The notes beneath the pieces are model-generated. The model was not told where the DNA came from and searched no databases. It saw only the letters and a program-made list of their open reading frames with translations. Shown here in pieces: positions 34,912-54,470 of a stretch of 64,000 nucleotides of DNA. Where the stretch lies: assembly GCA_963693365.1 (NCBI GenBank), contig CAVNZM010000002.1, positions 10,478,001 to 10,542,000 of the forward strand, written 5' to 3'. Source of the DNA: Amoebidium appalachense. Lineage: Eukaryota > Ichthyosporea. The number at the start of each line of letters is the position of its first letter. The stretch's first letter is position 1. A program made the position numbers and the translations under genes.

Positions 34912-35784
34912 ACACACACATGTGGGGCACACACAAAACACAACAGCAGCAACACCGACACGTCATGCCTACATGTACATGCACATGTACACGGGCTTAG
35001 CTTTACCTGCACAACCACAGCACACACACACACACATACATGTACACGGCACACACATGCAACACGTGTACATTCCAAGCAGACCAGGTACCGTAACACA
35101 CACTCGTTATTGTGCACATAAAAATCGGTGTCCACCCCCCACACACAGTCACACACACACACACACACACACGAGACCATCAGATATTATTATCAACATC
35201 ATGTACGTTTAATACACCCATGGCCCATACTATGTACAATATTTGATGCCCCCATCAGCCTGGCATCTATCCCGCTACCCCACATGCAATGCTCTGCCAG
35301 TGGCAGGCGTGGGGTTTGCTCTGCAGCACTAAGTCAGCACCCCTACAGCCGTCCACCCCCAACACCCCACCCCATTCCACACCCCAAGGGCTTCTAGCCC
35401 ATCGTCCACAGGTTCACATTCACCGACTTTCGTATTTAGATAACCAGTTAGAATGTGAAATGCAATATGTACCACCAGCTAGACTGCCTGACCGTGATTA
35501 CCACGCACAAACTCAACCATAAGCCACCCAGGCAATGCCCTTTGCACGGAGCCAATACAAATGCCATAGTAATATGTGCATGCACGACACTGCCATCTGG
35601 TGTTGGTAAGGTGTGCGGTGTTGACAGACATGGCCTACTTGGTGTGCATTTCAGTTCGTCATATGTAACTGATCTCTACATTCTGATAAATCATGTCAAA
35701 CACAAAATAACCCCCCTAATAGTCAGGACATTCATGCATTAAAACAGCAACTAGTGACATTCGCATAAGTACGTGCATAACACT

Positions 35785-43179
<7,395 letters not shown>

Positions 43180-45091
43180 TTTCCAGGGTTTGCTGCGTGC
43201 AGCGCCGAAGTGAACTTCAGACTGATCCAATGGAATGTGCCGCAAGCAAACAGACTATCAGCTCGTATCTTGAAGCAACAAGGAACGAAAGCCTGCAACC
43301 ACACTAGTGCCCCGCACCAAGCACACTGGGTGGGTAGTGGCAGGGTCGTATGCCTAGCAGACTGCTGGCCTCCTAAAACCGGGCTATAAATGACCCAGGG
43401 CCGGCCGTGCCCGCTTACTTCACCACGTACGGAATACCAAGGACATCACTAGCTAACCGCACGTGAACTTCCAATAGCGATAGTCTATTGCTAGCACCGA
43501 ACTAAACAGGCCTGCTGTGTGGCAACACGGTGTCTCGGGGAGAAGGCGCAAAAGTAAGTTCAAGTCTTGGTCTTCTCTCTGAACGGCAGAGCTGACAGAA
43601 GTCGGTTGGACGGGACCGCGGCTCATGAGTATTGACACTTTTCGGTCAGCCGCGATCTATCTAGGAGGTTTCAAAGGGTTGTTATTGGGTATAAATTTGC
43701 GCAAAAGTATCTAATATGAAAAGTTATCCAACCAGCATTGATTTAGAGAAAAAAGCGCGGCAAATATTCTGGTCTCCACAAACTTAGGCGAACAAGTGAC
43801 GAAGAAGCATAAGCTGCTGAGCTAAGGTTGAAGGGCTGCTTTCTTAGACTAGAGGTGAAGCCTTCCTGTGTAAGAGGTCAGAAGAAGAGACTACTCTCCG
43901 TGCAAACGAAACTCATAAGGTTATGCTACCGAGTATTAGAGCCTTCAAATCACCGCAAAGCACTGCTATTAGAGCATTCATGTCACCACAAAGCCGTCAT
44001 ATAGGGAGTTCATGTCACCACATGACAAAGCTTATCTTTTCACAAGATCACAGTTACGGTATTCCTTAAAGCTTTAATATTATCACGAGCGCGCGTGCAC
44101 CGGATATCTAGAACATTCTTATGTTACGAACCACAGCAAAGCTAGCCAGCCGGCAAAGAGAATGTGTGGGGGCATCTGGCCGGTCTGCAGGACAGGCAAA
44201 GTGCAGAGCTAGCTGGCCAACCTGTCGAGCAGGGAGAGCTCGAAGTCAACCACCTGGTAGCAAGCAGGCAACAGTGCAGAGGCACTTGAGAGGCGTGCTA
44301 TTCTGAGAGCTCCAGGCCTTAGAGCAAACCCAGCCACCACCGAGCGCTTTCTTTCTTGCCAAGGTCTGTTTTGGTCAGTATGTACATCTAAGCTGTGGGG
44401 GTAGGCCAGGTTCCTTGCTTGCCCTGTCAAGCTTTGGCTTTCCGTTTGCCTACCGGGCTGTGTTTTCCGAACTATCCCGCAACGAGGTTTTTGAGGATCT
44501 GGTATTTTCTGAATAATGAGCCCTAAAGCTGTCGTAAGAAAAAAACCTACTCAGAGTCTTGTCTATTTTTCAAGGGCAGGTTAGACACAAGTCTAGTCTC
44601 TTCAGCAACGAAATTCTCATGCAGAACTTAGAATGCAACCTACCTCAAAAGCTTCCAGTGGGCATACACTTAACCTTAAATGCATCAAAACCAGGTGAAC
44701 AAATAACAAAATGCACCCTCGAAAAGTTATACTCCATGTCACACCAAAGAGCACTCGGGCAGGCACGTGTGCCTGTGTGTGTGTGCCATGGTGTGTGTGT
44801 GCGTTGGTTTGTGCCTATGCAAGTGTGGTTTTGTGCGTGTGTGTGTATAATGTGTGTGTAGCGTGTGTGCATGTCTGTACGCAGGTGTGCCAGCGTTATG
44901 TGTGTGTGTGGGTGTGTGCGCGCGCACGCATGTGTGCGTAGGTGCGCCAGTGCCATGTGTGGGTGCGTGTGGGTGTGTGCTCCTACCTACTTTCTTCTAA
45001 TGTTTTTGGTATACCTAACCCCTACCCTTGTCTGTGGGTGGCTGCTACAGACACGCTGTGCTGAAGGGCCTGGTGGCTTGCTTTTTGGACC
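43180..45091. other. Divergent spacer between XPD and the SIM-containing gene
   Basis: This is 1.9 kb of mostly unique sequence with promoters for both neighbours expected. It contains the three-copy degenerate repeat at 43931-44032 and a GT-rich stretch at about 44765-44980 upstream of the plus-strand gene. No gene was recognised. Confidence 0.5.
43931..44032. repeat. Three degenerate tandem copies of a ~34-bp unit
   Basis: GAGTATTAGAGCCTTCAAAT, GCTATTAGAGCATTCATGTC and CATATAGGGAGTTCATGTCA begin three successive units. Each continues with CACCRCA and AAAGC-like sequence. Divergence between copies is high, so this is an old duplication in a putative bidirectional promoter. Confidence 0.6.
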
Positions 45092-47105
45092 ATGGGGGCC
45101 AGTGAGATAGAGTTCTCCAGTGAGAGTGATAGTGATTGCGACCAGGAGGAGCAGCAGTTCCGGCGCAGCTGCAGCCTGTTCCGGCTGCAGTATAGTCACG
45201 TGCCCCGGCTGAAGCTGTTCCGGGTGGTGCGGGAGTGCGTGGGCCTGCTGGACCACGTGGACCCTGTGCGCCGTGACGTTATTCTGGCTGCTAACCTGCA
45301 GGCCTTCTTTGCCACCAGCAGCATAGGTGCGTACAGGGCTGGCCAGGGGGTGTGGCAATGGGGCTGGCATACGGGGAATGGGATGGGGGTTGCTGACGGC
45401 CACACACCCTTCCAGGACGAGGAAAAAGGCCCCTTGATGACACAGAACAAGAACCCAGGCAGCACAAGCGGCAAAGGTAGGGGCACGCTGGTGGGCTGGA
45501 GAGGGAAGAGGGGAGGGGTTGAAGGGGTGGGTGTATGTTTCCCATTTTCTTTTCCATTTCTTCTTTCAAGTTCTTCTTTCTCCCTCTTTTTCCCTTTTTT
45601 TTTTTTATCCTTCTTTCTCCTTCTCCTTCTTCTCCTTCTTCTCCTGCTTCTTCTCCTTCTTCTTCTTCTTCTTCTTCTTCTTCTTCTTCTTCTTCTTCTT
45701 CTTCTTCTTCTTCTTCTTCTTCTTTTTGTGTGTGTGTGTGTGTGTGTGTGTTTGTGTGTGTGTGTGCGCGCGCGAGCATGTGTTTGGCAGTTGTGTTGGT
45801 GGTGGTGTTTGTGTGTGCATCTATGTTTTTTTCTTCTTTTTTTTCTTCTTCTTTTCTTTTTCCCCGTGATGTGTGTGTGTGTGTGTTTTGGGGGGGGGGG
45901 GGGGGGGGGTGGGGGGGGGGGGGAGGATGGAGTAGGCTCGGGCGACCAAGCTGCACAAAACCAAATGCAGGTAGGCACTAGGATGTTTTAACGAACGTTT
46001 TAAAGGAGAGAGCAAGAATGTGGGTAGGAAGCAGGGTTATAAGGATCTGAACTGCGTGCACCCAGCATTGAGGCAGTTCGGGAACCAATTCGATGCCCAC
46101 AGGCACTTGCAGTGGCTGCTGACAGACCCCACACTGTTGTGGCATAGAAAAGGAAAGGACAAGGGGATTGAGGTAGTTTAGAAAGAAAATGCTGGTGGTC
46201 TGACTCGTGTCACACCCCACAGAGTGGCCATGGAGGTGATTGTGATCGACTCGGAGGACGAGGATGCTGCCACCCAGCACTCAGCCAGCCCCCAGCCCCC
46301 CTCACCCCCTGCCAGACACCACTTGCATCGCCCATGGTCTTCCCCCGGCCAGCAATCACCTCCCTCCCCGCCATCCCCAAGCAACACGGACAGCCCGGTC
46401 TGCTTGGACAATGCTACCCCTCCCCTCCCCTCCCCGTCACCCCCACCACCAAACCCTGCCACGCCCAGAAGAAGGAAGGGAAAGGAGCCCATCCTCCCGT
46501 TAGTGATGGAGGCCTCCTCCCGGCCACGTCTTAGCCGGGTAGTGGACAGGGGGGAGGGCAGTGGGGTGTCTGCCAGGCAGCAGGCGCAGGAGGTGCGTGC
46601 CCTTGATGCCTGCACCGTGCATGCCCAGCAGAAACGGGCCCCACTTCGGAGACCCCAGACACTTTCCACCAAGCGGCCCCGTACCACGGTGACAATCAGC
46701 GGCAGCAGCCAGCCGGCTAGCAAGACCACACCACAGGCCATGGCGCACAGCAGCAGTATGACACAGTCATTACACACACAGCAGCAGGCACGTGCAGACA
46801 TGCATGTGCACACACAGGCACAGGCACACGAACAGGCAGGCACACACCCACAACCACAGCCAACTTTAGAAACCCAGACACAAACCCAAGAACATGTACA
46901 GGCACAGGCGCATGCACCGGATCGTGCACAGTCACAGGAGCAGGCGCACCCGTCGCAGGCACAGTCACATGAGCAGCCGAGCACACCAGGGCCGGGCCAG
47001 GGGGATGCCATCAGGCGCTGGAACCTGTACGCAAAGACCAAGACCCCCCAGCGCCGGCTAGATAGGTGCTGGCCCAATGGTCCGAGGCAGCGCCCAGCCC
47101 AGTGA
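45092..47105 (+). CDS. Probable nuclear protein with a SUMO-interacting motif, function unknown
   Basis: Three exons keep phase (45092-45326, 45416-45476, 46223-47105) and give 392 residues. The N-terminus is acidic (SSESDSDCDQEEQ). It is followed by a compact helical-looking region LQYSHVPRLKLFRVVRECVG...HVDPVRRDVILAANLQAFF that I do not recognise. Next come basic, nuclear-localisation-like GKRPLDD and QHKRQR. MEVIVIDSEDED (about 102-113) is a textbook SUMO-interacting motif, a hydrophobic core followed by acidic residues. The rest is Pro/Ser-rich with basic patches (RRRKGK), then a Gln/Ala/His-rich region. The C-terminus is more ordered and Arg/Trp-containing (AIRRWNLYAKTKTPQRRLD). The ATG follows a short leader. 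A spliced 5' UTR exon ending at gctgctacag (45050) is possible. It is divergent from XPD. Confidence 0.7.
45598..45870 (+). repeat. (TTC)n pyrimidine tract and GT repeat in intron 2
   Basis: Runs of TTC/TCC, the longest at about 45653-45726, are followed by GT repeats, more TTCTT tracts and then G-runs at 45890-45923. Phe-, Ser- or Leu-repeat and poly-Glu or poly-Arg open frames here are artefacts. Confidence 0.95.
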
Positions 47106-47146
47106 TAACAAGGCTACATAACCCGTGGCTTCATTAACAAAATATA

Positions 47147-47152
47147 TTTATT
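47147..47152 (-). promoter_or_regulatory. Polyadenylation signal AATAAA (minus strand)
   Basis: TTTATT on the plus strand gives AATAAA on the minus strand, 93 bases after the stop of the small KKXX protein gene. It lies only about 40 bases past the stop of the convergent plus-strand gene, so the two 3' UTRs almost certainly overlap or abut. Confidence 0.6.
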
Positions 47153-47244
47153 GTCCTTCATAGCCCCCCATTCAGGGTGCCGAGGAGCAATGTTTAGTTT
47201 CCGTCTGTGCATAGTGGTCAACAGTAGTCGTTGCATGTTCATAT

Positions 47245-47709
47245 TTAGTCGTCCTTCTTTTCACTGGGGGCCTTTGGTTTGGCTGGGGCCTGGTCTTCCT
47301 TATTTTCGCCGGGCTTTGGGGCCCAGTCACTGCCATCGTCCCAGCCTCCGGACATGGCCTTAAGCCGTGCCTGCTCCTCCTTGATCTTCTTCTCCATCTC
47401 CCGTATCTCCTCCTGCTCGGCTGCAACCATCTGCCGGTACATCTCCTCCTGCTCACCCCCGTCAGCCAAACCCCACACACATGCCCCAGCCCCCTTTTCC
47501 ACGCACCTGCGGGTGGATCTGTGTGGGCATGATGCATGCCAGCACGAAGAACACCAGGGGCAGCCCCACCATCACCCCCACCACCAGCGGTGCTTCGTGG
47601 TAAAAGTCCTGCATCAGTGTCAGCCACTGCCCCCAGCCCTCCCACCGGCCACCCAGGCCCCACCCACCTTAAAGTTGATCCACAGCAGCCCCGCCAACTG
47701 CACACCCAT
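47245..47709 (-). CDS. Small single-pass membrane protein with C-terminal KKXX signal
   Basis: Three phase-0 exons (47668-47709, 47507-47608, 47245-47448) encode 115 residues. The start ATG overlaps a would-be acceptor (ATGGGTGTGCAG), and reading from it keeps everything in frame. A short hydrophobic start (MGVQLAGLLWINF) precedes KDFYHEAP and one strong membrane segment, LVVGVMVGLPLVFFVLACIM. A charged helix EEMYRQMVAAEQEEIREMEKK, likely coiled coil, and an acidic/Pro-rich tail follow. The last four residues KKDD fit the KKXX COPI retrieval signal, so ER residence is likely. The arrangement (amphipathic start, one segment, charged cytosolic helix) recalls SMIM15-type small ER proteins, but similarity is too weak to name it. 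Confidence 0.7.
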
Positions 47710-48616
47710 GTACAGTTAGCACCTGCACACTCTGCCTCAAACACCCCCAGCCATACCCATACAAGAAGGCAAGCTCTTCTAAAGTGAGATTGATATCCAT
47801 CGAACTTGTGTTGATATGCAATAGTTAATATGAACGCTGTTCAATAATTCATTTAAAGACAAAATTAATCTGGTGGTTGGTTGCTTGCCCAGATCTGAAA
47901 ATGGGTTGGTATCTGATTAGGCGAAGCTAAATGGGTGGTTTGACTGTTTGGTGAGAATATACCATAGGCAAACCTTTTGCGTTTGCACGTTACTAACCAA
48001 CAAACGATACGATGGAGCAAAAGATCGGCCCTCGTTTCTACAGGGTTGCCCGTGCATCCAAACCTCTCCCATGCACTTGACTGAACCAGATTTCCTATTT
48101 GGCTCAACGACCGCCCCCCCCCCCCCCCCCCCCCCCTCCCGGGCGCACAAACCGAGGCAGCCTAATTACATATTACCCACCCGCAACTGGTCGTCCCACC
48201 AGTCTCCACGTAGCTGCGGGTCAATACCAAGTCAGCTGGGCTGTCAAACTGTAGCTGGCTAACACCCCCCCCCCCCCCCCCCCCCCTCCCCCCCCCCGGG
48301 TACACACACACACACACAAACCCATCCGTCGGGGCTACCACCACTCTCAGTGCCATCCATTCCCACCCGTCCCCCCCCTCACTCTATACAGCCTTCCCTC
48401 GGACAGCCTTCCTCCCCTAGATCTGCACATGCTTGGGGGTCGTTACATTGTGAAGTCGTTTTATGGCTAATGGTGTGAACTGTTCAGTGATTGGGGTTCA
48501 GTCATCTGGTCATTAGTGTCCAGGCTCGATAATTGGTGTTTCATCGCCCTAGCGGCTCATGAAACATGATGGGTCCTTCTTTAAAAAGTACTTTTACACA
48601 GGCTGATCTCAATCAA
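47710..48616. other. Spacer between the small membrane protein gene and TMX3
   Basis: This is 0.9 kb with C-runs at 48114-48137 and 48265-48297 and otherwise unique sequence. The frame MDINLTLEELAFL just upstream of the small gene is out of phase with it and was not used. It presumably holds the promoter of the small gene and the TMX3 3' UTR. Confidence 0.45.
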
Positions 48617-50317
48617 TTATCCGTGTTCACACCAGGAGGTCGTTGGGTGCTCGATCATGGTCCGCATCAAGAGCATCGTTAACATTGCAGCTGAGATGAA
48701 GAAAAGGTGGTGCCATTGTAGGGGTTTGCTATGTCTTGGGGTTTGCTACGCGAAAGAGGTCCCACACACACAGTGCTTTTGCCGACCACATGTTCCTGTG
48801 CTGCCCATCCCCCCAGCCCCACGCACCTTCAGCTTGCCACAGTCGGCATCGCGCACAAACTGCAGCACCTCAGCCTGTGTGTATGTGTGGTTGCTGGTGG
48901 TGTGGGCATAGTGGCGGTCGGCCACAAAGTCCACCAGCATGAGCTGGGGCAGGTCGTCCCTCCGCAGCCAGAAGTACTTGCTCAGCACCCTGAAGTGCTC
49001 GTCCCCGTCCACCCACGCATACGTGTACTTGCCTGCTAGCTCGTCTGCACCACCCCCTCAGCATCCCCCCTCCCCTCCCCCCCCCCCAATACCCATGTCA
49101 CCCCAGCACCCTGACCTGTGGAGTCTGGGCCATTCAGCTGCAGGCCGACCTCCTGCACGGCCTTGAGTAGGTCCTGCACGCCCTGTGAGTGTGTGTCCTG
49201 CATGGGGGGGTGGGGGGGGCATGGCAGCAGGGGGGCACCTGGCTGGCCTGTGGCCGTGCCGTGCCCATGATGGCCAGCAGCACACTGCGGTTGGCCTGCA
49301 TCAGGTCGGCCAGCTGCGCCGTGCCCTTCTCCCCCATGCCCAGCTGTGGCACCGTCACCAGCCGCTCCCTGCGCTCCCGTCAGCAGCCAAACTCATAATC
49401 CAGCCCCGGGCCTGCATGCACCCTGCATGCATGGGGCTGGGGCGCACCTCAGGACCCACAGGTCCAGCTGGGGGGCGAGCCAATGGCCCCGTGTAGGTGC
49501 GCCTGAAGCCGTCCTTGAAGACCAGCACGGCCGGATATGCCTGCAGGGCCAGGTGCTCCCTGGTCCACTGGCTGCTGGTGGCCCAGAACTTGGCTGCCAT
49601 GCGCCGCTCCTCGGCCATGGCCCGGTACACCGACTGTGCCCATGCCATGTCTTGATCACCAACCAGCCCGTCTACACCCAAGTCCAACACCCCTTATGCA
49701 AATGAGGGTCCATCCTACCCCCCCCCCCTCCCTCCCCTCCCCCCTCGGGCACTCCCCGTGCACAACCTCCTTCCCCCCTCCCCTGGGGCACTCCCCGTGC
49801 CCCCCCTCCCCTCCTCCTCCCCCCCCCCCCTCCCCCCTCCCCCCCGCCCCCCCCCCCCCCTCCCCCCCCCCCCCCCCCCCCCCCCCTGGCCGGGGCCCAA
49901 CACTGCCCAACGCACCTCAGCTGCCTTGCTCTCAGGGGAGTCATCGCCCACAAACAGGAAGTCTGGGTGCTCGATGCCCAGCGCAAGTACAATGTGGTCG
50001 GGTAGCTCCTGCACGGCTGGCCTGTAAGAAAGAGACAGTGAGCAGAGCATACAGGGCACAACAGCACACTACCACACCGCTGGTAACAACATAAAGGCAC
50101 GAGTGTGCACGTGAGTGGGAGTACGAGGAAGTGCGAGTGTGTGAGTGTGCAAGCGAGCGCCTGCATGCCGTGTGTGCTATGTCTGTGCCTGCAGCTGCCA
50201 GCATATCACTGGGGGCGGCAGCGGCAGCAAGGGGGGGGGGGGGGGGGGGGAGGGGGGAGGGGGGGGGGGGGGCAGAGGAGGTTGGCAGGAGTGTCGTATT
50301 CATGCAAGTACGTACAT

Positions 50318-50350
<33 letters not shown>

Positions 50351-50695
50351 CACAGGTTGTGTGTCGGAATATGGGGTGAGGCACGCACTCCACCAGCCTG
50401 TTAGCAAACTCTATTATGGATGCCAGCTGCCGGTTGCCACGGTAATCCAGCTGCGGCCCACTGGGCCCCTTCGGCAGCCTGCAATCCTCCTGATCAGCCC
50501 CCGCCTCCCCGTCCCCCCTCTTCCCTTGCCCCTCCCTGCACCCCCCCACCTCCCCACCCCTCCATCCCCCCACCCCCCCACCCCGGCCCCTACCCCTTGA
50601 TTGTGGGGTAGCCTCGCACGCCAAAGCGCTTGCCCAGATCTGCAACCGCCATCCCGCCTGTTAGCCCCCCCCCCCCCCCCCCCCCCCCTCCCCCC

Positions 50696-50729
<34 letters not shown>

Positions 50730-51394
50730 CAGCAGGCAAGCTGGGTTCACGCACCCGGGTTTGCCACACAGTCGACCTTGCCGAAGTGCACCACCCCCTG
50801 TAGGGTGGCGGCAGCACTCTCCCACGTGGGCTGCAGGTTCTTGCAGTGGCCGCACCACGGCGCATAGAACTGGCGGAGGCGTGGGCGGTGTGGGTGAGCC
50901 TAGTTGGGCGCCCAACACTGCCCCCCTCCTTTGGATCTAAGAAGAACGTGCAGGTTGGGCTTGCAAGTGTGCCCATCCTTGGGTGTGTGGGGGCTTAAAA
51001 AGCTCGTGACAGGGCAGGTAGCCGCGCAAGCTTGTGCGTCTGCTCAGAGTACGAGATTAATGGTGTGCGTGTGTCCCCTCACGAGCGAAAACCTCAGAGT
51101 ACGTGTGTGTCTCGATTGTGCAGGCACATAGTTTGGTCCTCCCTCCTTGCGTGCATGCAGTGTGTGTGCACGTGGCATGGCAAGCAGGGCCTGCACGCAC
51201 CTCGACCAGCCACACGCCCCTCTCCGTGTGCGCGTCAAAGTCCAAGCTGGTCAGCTCGTGCACGGTGCCCTGCACACCCGCTGCACCCCCCTCAGTGCTT
51301 GCCCCCCGCCCCAGTAAACCCGCCAGGCACTGCAGGCCACACCCAACGCACCTGCCAGCCACAGGGAGGCTGCCACGGCTGCACGCAGCCACAT
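48617..51394 (-). CDS. TMX3: TMX3-like membrane protein disulfide isomerase
   Basis: TMX3 is an ER membrane thioredoxin-family oxidoreductase acting on disulfides of secretory proteins. Eleven exons (51352-51394, 51201-51280, 50755-50869, 50594-50639, 50389-50478, 49916-50021, 49448-49633, 49239-49373, 49116-49182, 48827-49044, 48617-48745) give about 404 residues. A signal peptide ([20 protein letters not shown]) precedes one thioredoxin domain with [14 protein letters not shown] (active site C47-G-H-C50) and GYPTIK (cis-Pro about 91). [40 protein letters not shown] and [10 protein letters not shown] align with TMX3 beyond the first domain. A hydrophobic segment ([14 protein letters not shown]) near the end is the likely anchor. 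The last exon is inferred from phase and hydrophobicity and is the least certain. The acceptor of exon 8 (gctgacgggag) is very close to its branch-like site. The usual KKXX end is not seen. Confidence 0.85.
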
Positions 51395-51800
51395 GGCGGC
51401 CAGAAACAGTGGGTCTGGATTTTGAGTATGTGGGTCTGCAGGTGGGTATCAGGTCACAGTAGCGGAGGCAAGAGGACTGGGGGTAACTGCAGTTGGGACG
51501 GTTTTGTGGCTGGCGCGAAATGTTCCAGCCAGTTGCAAAGATGCAGTCTGTGCCAATGTGATGCCGTGGATAAGCGTGGCCTTACGTAACAAACAGGGTG
51601 TGAAATTTCAAATCAAATATGTTTACTGTATGTACGGGGGAGAATGTGCTGTTTATTATTGACATGTACTCGAGTACATTGGGGTGCATGTCGGTGTGTG
51701 TGTGTGTGTGGAGGAGGGGGTGTGTGTTGAGGAATGTGCTGTTCATCAATGACATGTACTCGGTCACATAGGGGTACATGGGTGTGCGTGTGTGTCAGGT

Positions 51801-51871
<71 letters not shown>

Positions 51872-53336
51872 GGGGGGGGGGGGCCGGGGGAAGGGGGGAA
51901 ACGTGCTGACATGTGCTCCCATCACAAAAAAAAAAAAAAAAAAAAAAAAAAAAACACCACCACCATGGGCCACCGAACGGAGAAATTTCTTACAGAACAT
52001 GAGGGCCATGGTCTTTGAACAATTTCGTGACAAATAGACCCTATTTCCCTTAAGGCAGTGATATTGTTAGAAGTATGTAGTGCGGCCCGTATGTTTTAAT
52101 GAAGAGACCCTCTCAGATCGGCCATTATTATCTCATGTTGCTTAAATTTGGTCCTGCAAGGGGATAACGATATTCAGAAGCTGTGCACAGGTGGCCTTCG
52201 TAAAATCGAACATTGGCCGGGTATTTGAACACACGTGACCCGGATATATATATCACTCGACAGCATTGCATATATCTAGGCGGAGCTCACCTCGCCCGTA
52301 CAAGAGAGCATGTTTACAAACAACCATGAAATCAAATTCACATGGTGTGCGAGCACATGGTGCACCGGTGGTGTGGGATCCTCGGTGATATCACATTATA
52401 ATATGAGCACTGTCAACTCGAGCCCATCATATGCATCAGCAAGCCTTTTATTTTGGACCATGATTAAGAAACCATTCAGATCCGACAAAAATTTACTACC
52501 ATATGCGGCAGTAACTACTGACCTTTTGGTCCAATTAATGCGCAAGTTACATATAATAATTGTGACACGTGATATGACAGAAGCAGCACCACGAATACTT
52601 CGAGTATCATAGACATAAACTGTGCACGGCGAATTTAGAGTGGAGGCCAAGAGCGTCATGCGCAAAAACATCATTCGTTTCATCATAAATTAATATAACT
52701 AAATTTTAGCGGGCACCTGGGTTTTTTCCTCACTGCCAAAGCCGGCCCCCCCCCCCCCCCCCCCACACCAATTCGATTACACTATGTCCGTATGTATCAC
52801 ACCCACTGGCCCCTCGACCGCCCTCAATCCCTTCCTTTAAAAAACAAAAAACACCTCCTTGTACAAGTATTGTTTTATTCGTTCAACTAACCCCCCCCCC
52901 CCCCCCAAAAAAAAAAAAAAAAAAAAAAAAGAAGGGGGGGGGGAGGGGGGGACTAGATTCAGACACAGCAAGCGCCTGGCATGCCAAAAGCAACCGCTCT
53001 CTCAAGGGACAAAGCCCATGCGGCAATAAACATGTGGTCCACTAAGAACACTGCAGTGCACATTCGCTGAATAACTAACGTACCACCAATGCATTCAACA
53101 GGCAATAAGATGTAATCCCTGAGGCCTGCAGGTGTGCGCTGGGCCATTGCCGGGGCATACCCACTTGGCCCACGCCACAGCAGACTCTGAAGGGTCCCCG
53201 TGGAGGCGCCCGTCTCTGGCTCTGTTCCCCCTTCCCTACTGTGCACGTGTATTTGGCATGCACGCCATGCAAGCTCATGTGCAAGCACATATGAATGGAT
53301 GTACCCAATCACAAGTGTTTGTTCTTGTGTGTGTAG

Positions 53337-53384
<48 letters not shown>

Positions 53385-53392
53385 CGTCAGCG
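51395..53392. other. Spacer between TMX3 and the Ras-like gene
   Basis: This 2.0 kb stretch is unique at 51395-51690. It has GT repeats and a G-run of about 70 (51816-51885), an A-run at 51927-51953, unique AT-rich DNA at 51960-52730, a C-run at 52747-52764 and a C-then-A composite at 52891-52930. Open frames at 52310-52612 (+) and 52396-52686 (-) overlap each other, match nothing I recognise and were not called. Confidence 0.5.
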
Positions 53393-54439
53393 TCAGTGGG
53401 CCTGCCTTGCCTCGTCATCCATGCGCTCTTTCTCCTTCCTCTTTTTTGGCGGGGGTGCCGAGAGCAGGTGTCTGCAGAGGATCACAAAGGGCGCTGCCAT
53501 GTTTGTCTGCTGCTTGGCCGACACCACCACGTGCCTGCAGCCCTGAGTCAGCGCCTGTCCCCCCCCCCCCCTCCCCCCCCTTTTGGTACGTGCCGTAGCT
53601 GGTGGGCCTGGCAGAACTGCTGGGCACGGTCCTCACTGACCACCCTGGTCGTCTCATCGTCGGCCTTGTTGCCCAGCACCACAATGGGTATCTGCACCCC
53701 CCCTCAGCACACGGTGACACACACCACAATGGGTATCTGCACCCCCCCTCAGCACAGTGATGTACACAAGTGAGGTGGCAGGGCATGAGTGTGTTTGTGC
53801 AACATGGTGTCCAGCACTGAAGGGGCCTGCAGGGCACGCACCTCGGCATATCTGTGCCTGTGGATGTCGGCCACCAGCTGTGTCACGTGCACAAAGGAGG
53901 CCTCCGTGTCCACACTGTAGACCAGCACAAATCCCTGCAACCCCCCCAGTCGGCAGGCGCACACAGACACTTGGAGGCTAGCCCGTGCTTGACATGCATC
54001 TGTATGTGTGTGCTGGTTGCGCCAGTGTATGTGTGTGCTGGGTGCAATAGTGTATGTGTGTGCTGGGTGCGATAGTGTATGTGTGTGCTGGGTGCAATAG
54101 TGTATGTGTGTGCTGGGTGCAATAGTGTATGTGTGTGCTGGGTGCGATAGTGTATGTGTGTGCTGGGTGCGATAGTGTATGTGTGTGCTGGGTGCGATAG
54201 TGTATGTGTGTGCTATGCTTACTTGGGTGGTGGTGGTGGTAGTTGTGGTGGTGGTGTGTGTCGTGTGTGTGGGGGTACCTACGTCTGCACGGCGTATGTA
54301 GGACATAGTCATTCCGCTGGTGACCTCCTGCTTGGCCCACGTCACCACCAAGCCCTCCCTCCCCTGCCCACAACACACCACAAACCCAAGCCTCCCTCCC
54401 CCCTCCCCCCCTTCCCCTCCTGCACCCCCATCCTCCCCC

Positions 54440-54470
<31 letters not shown>

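Larger units (their letters stand above)
29339..35784. other. Gene-poor 6.4 kb stretch
   Basis: No coding exon was recognised on either strand. Contents in order: unique AT-richer DNA at 29400-30060; a CCAAT-box cluster at 30095-30257; C-runs and GT repeats at 30430-30870; G-runs at 31050-31180; a hairpin element at 31491-31645; C-runs at 31849-31926 and 32380-32461; a 45-base C-run at 32711-32755; a C-then-A tract at 33018-33080; long C-runs at 33525-33608; GT and G-runs at 33940-34053; CA repeats at 34640-35170; and unique DNA at 35180-35780. Confidence 0.6.

Noticed and set aside
47755-47800. Alternative first exon MDINLTLEELAFL for the small membrane protein
   Set aside because: All available donors leave the wrong phase. 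The ATG at 47709 keeps the frame without it.
48657-48710. Plus-strand exon candidate [17 protein letters not shown] with a gt donor
   Set aside because: No downstream plus-strand exon exists before convergent TMX3 exons. The stretch is antisense to the likely TMX3 last exon.
52310-52686. Overlapping open frames of 96-100 residues
   Set aside because: They occur on both strands in AT-rich DNA and nothing was recognised. An orphan gene cannot be excluded but is not supported.
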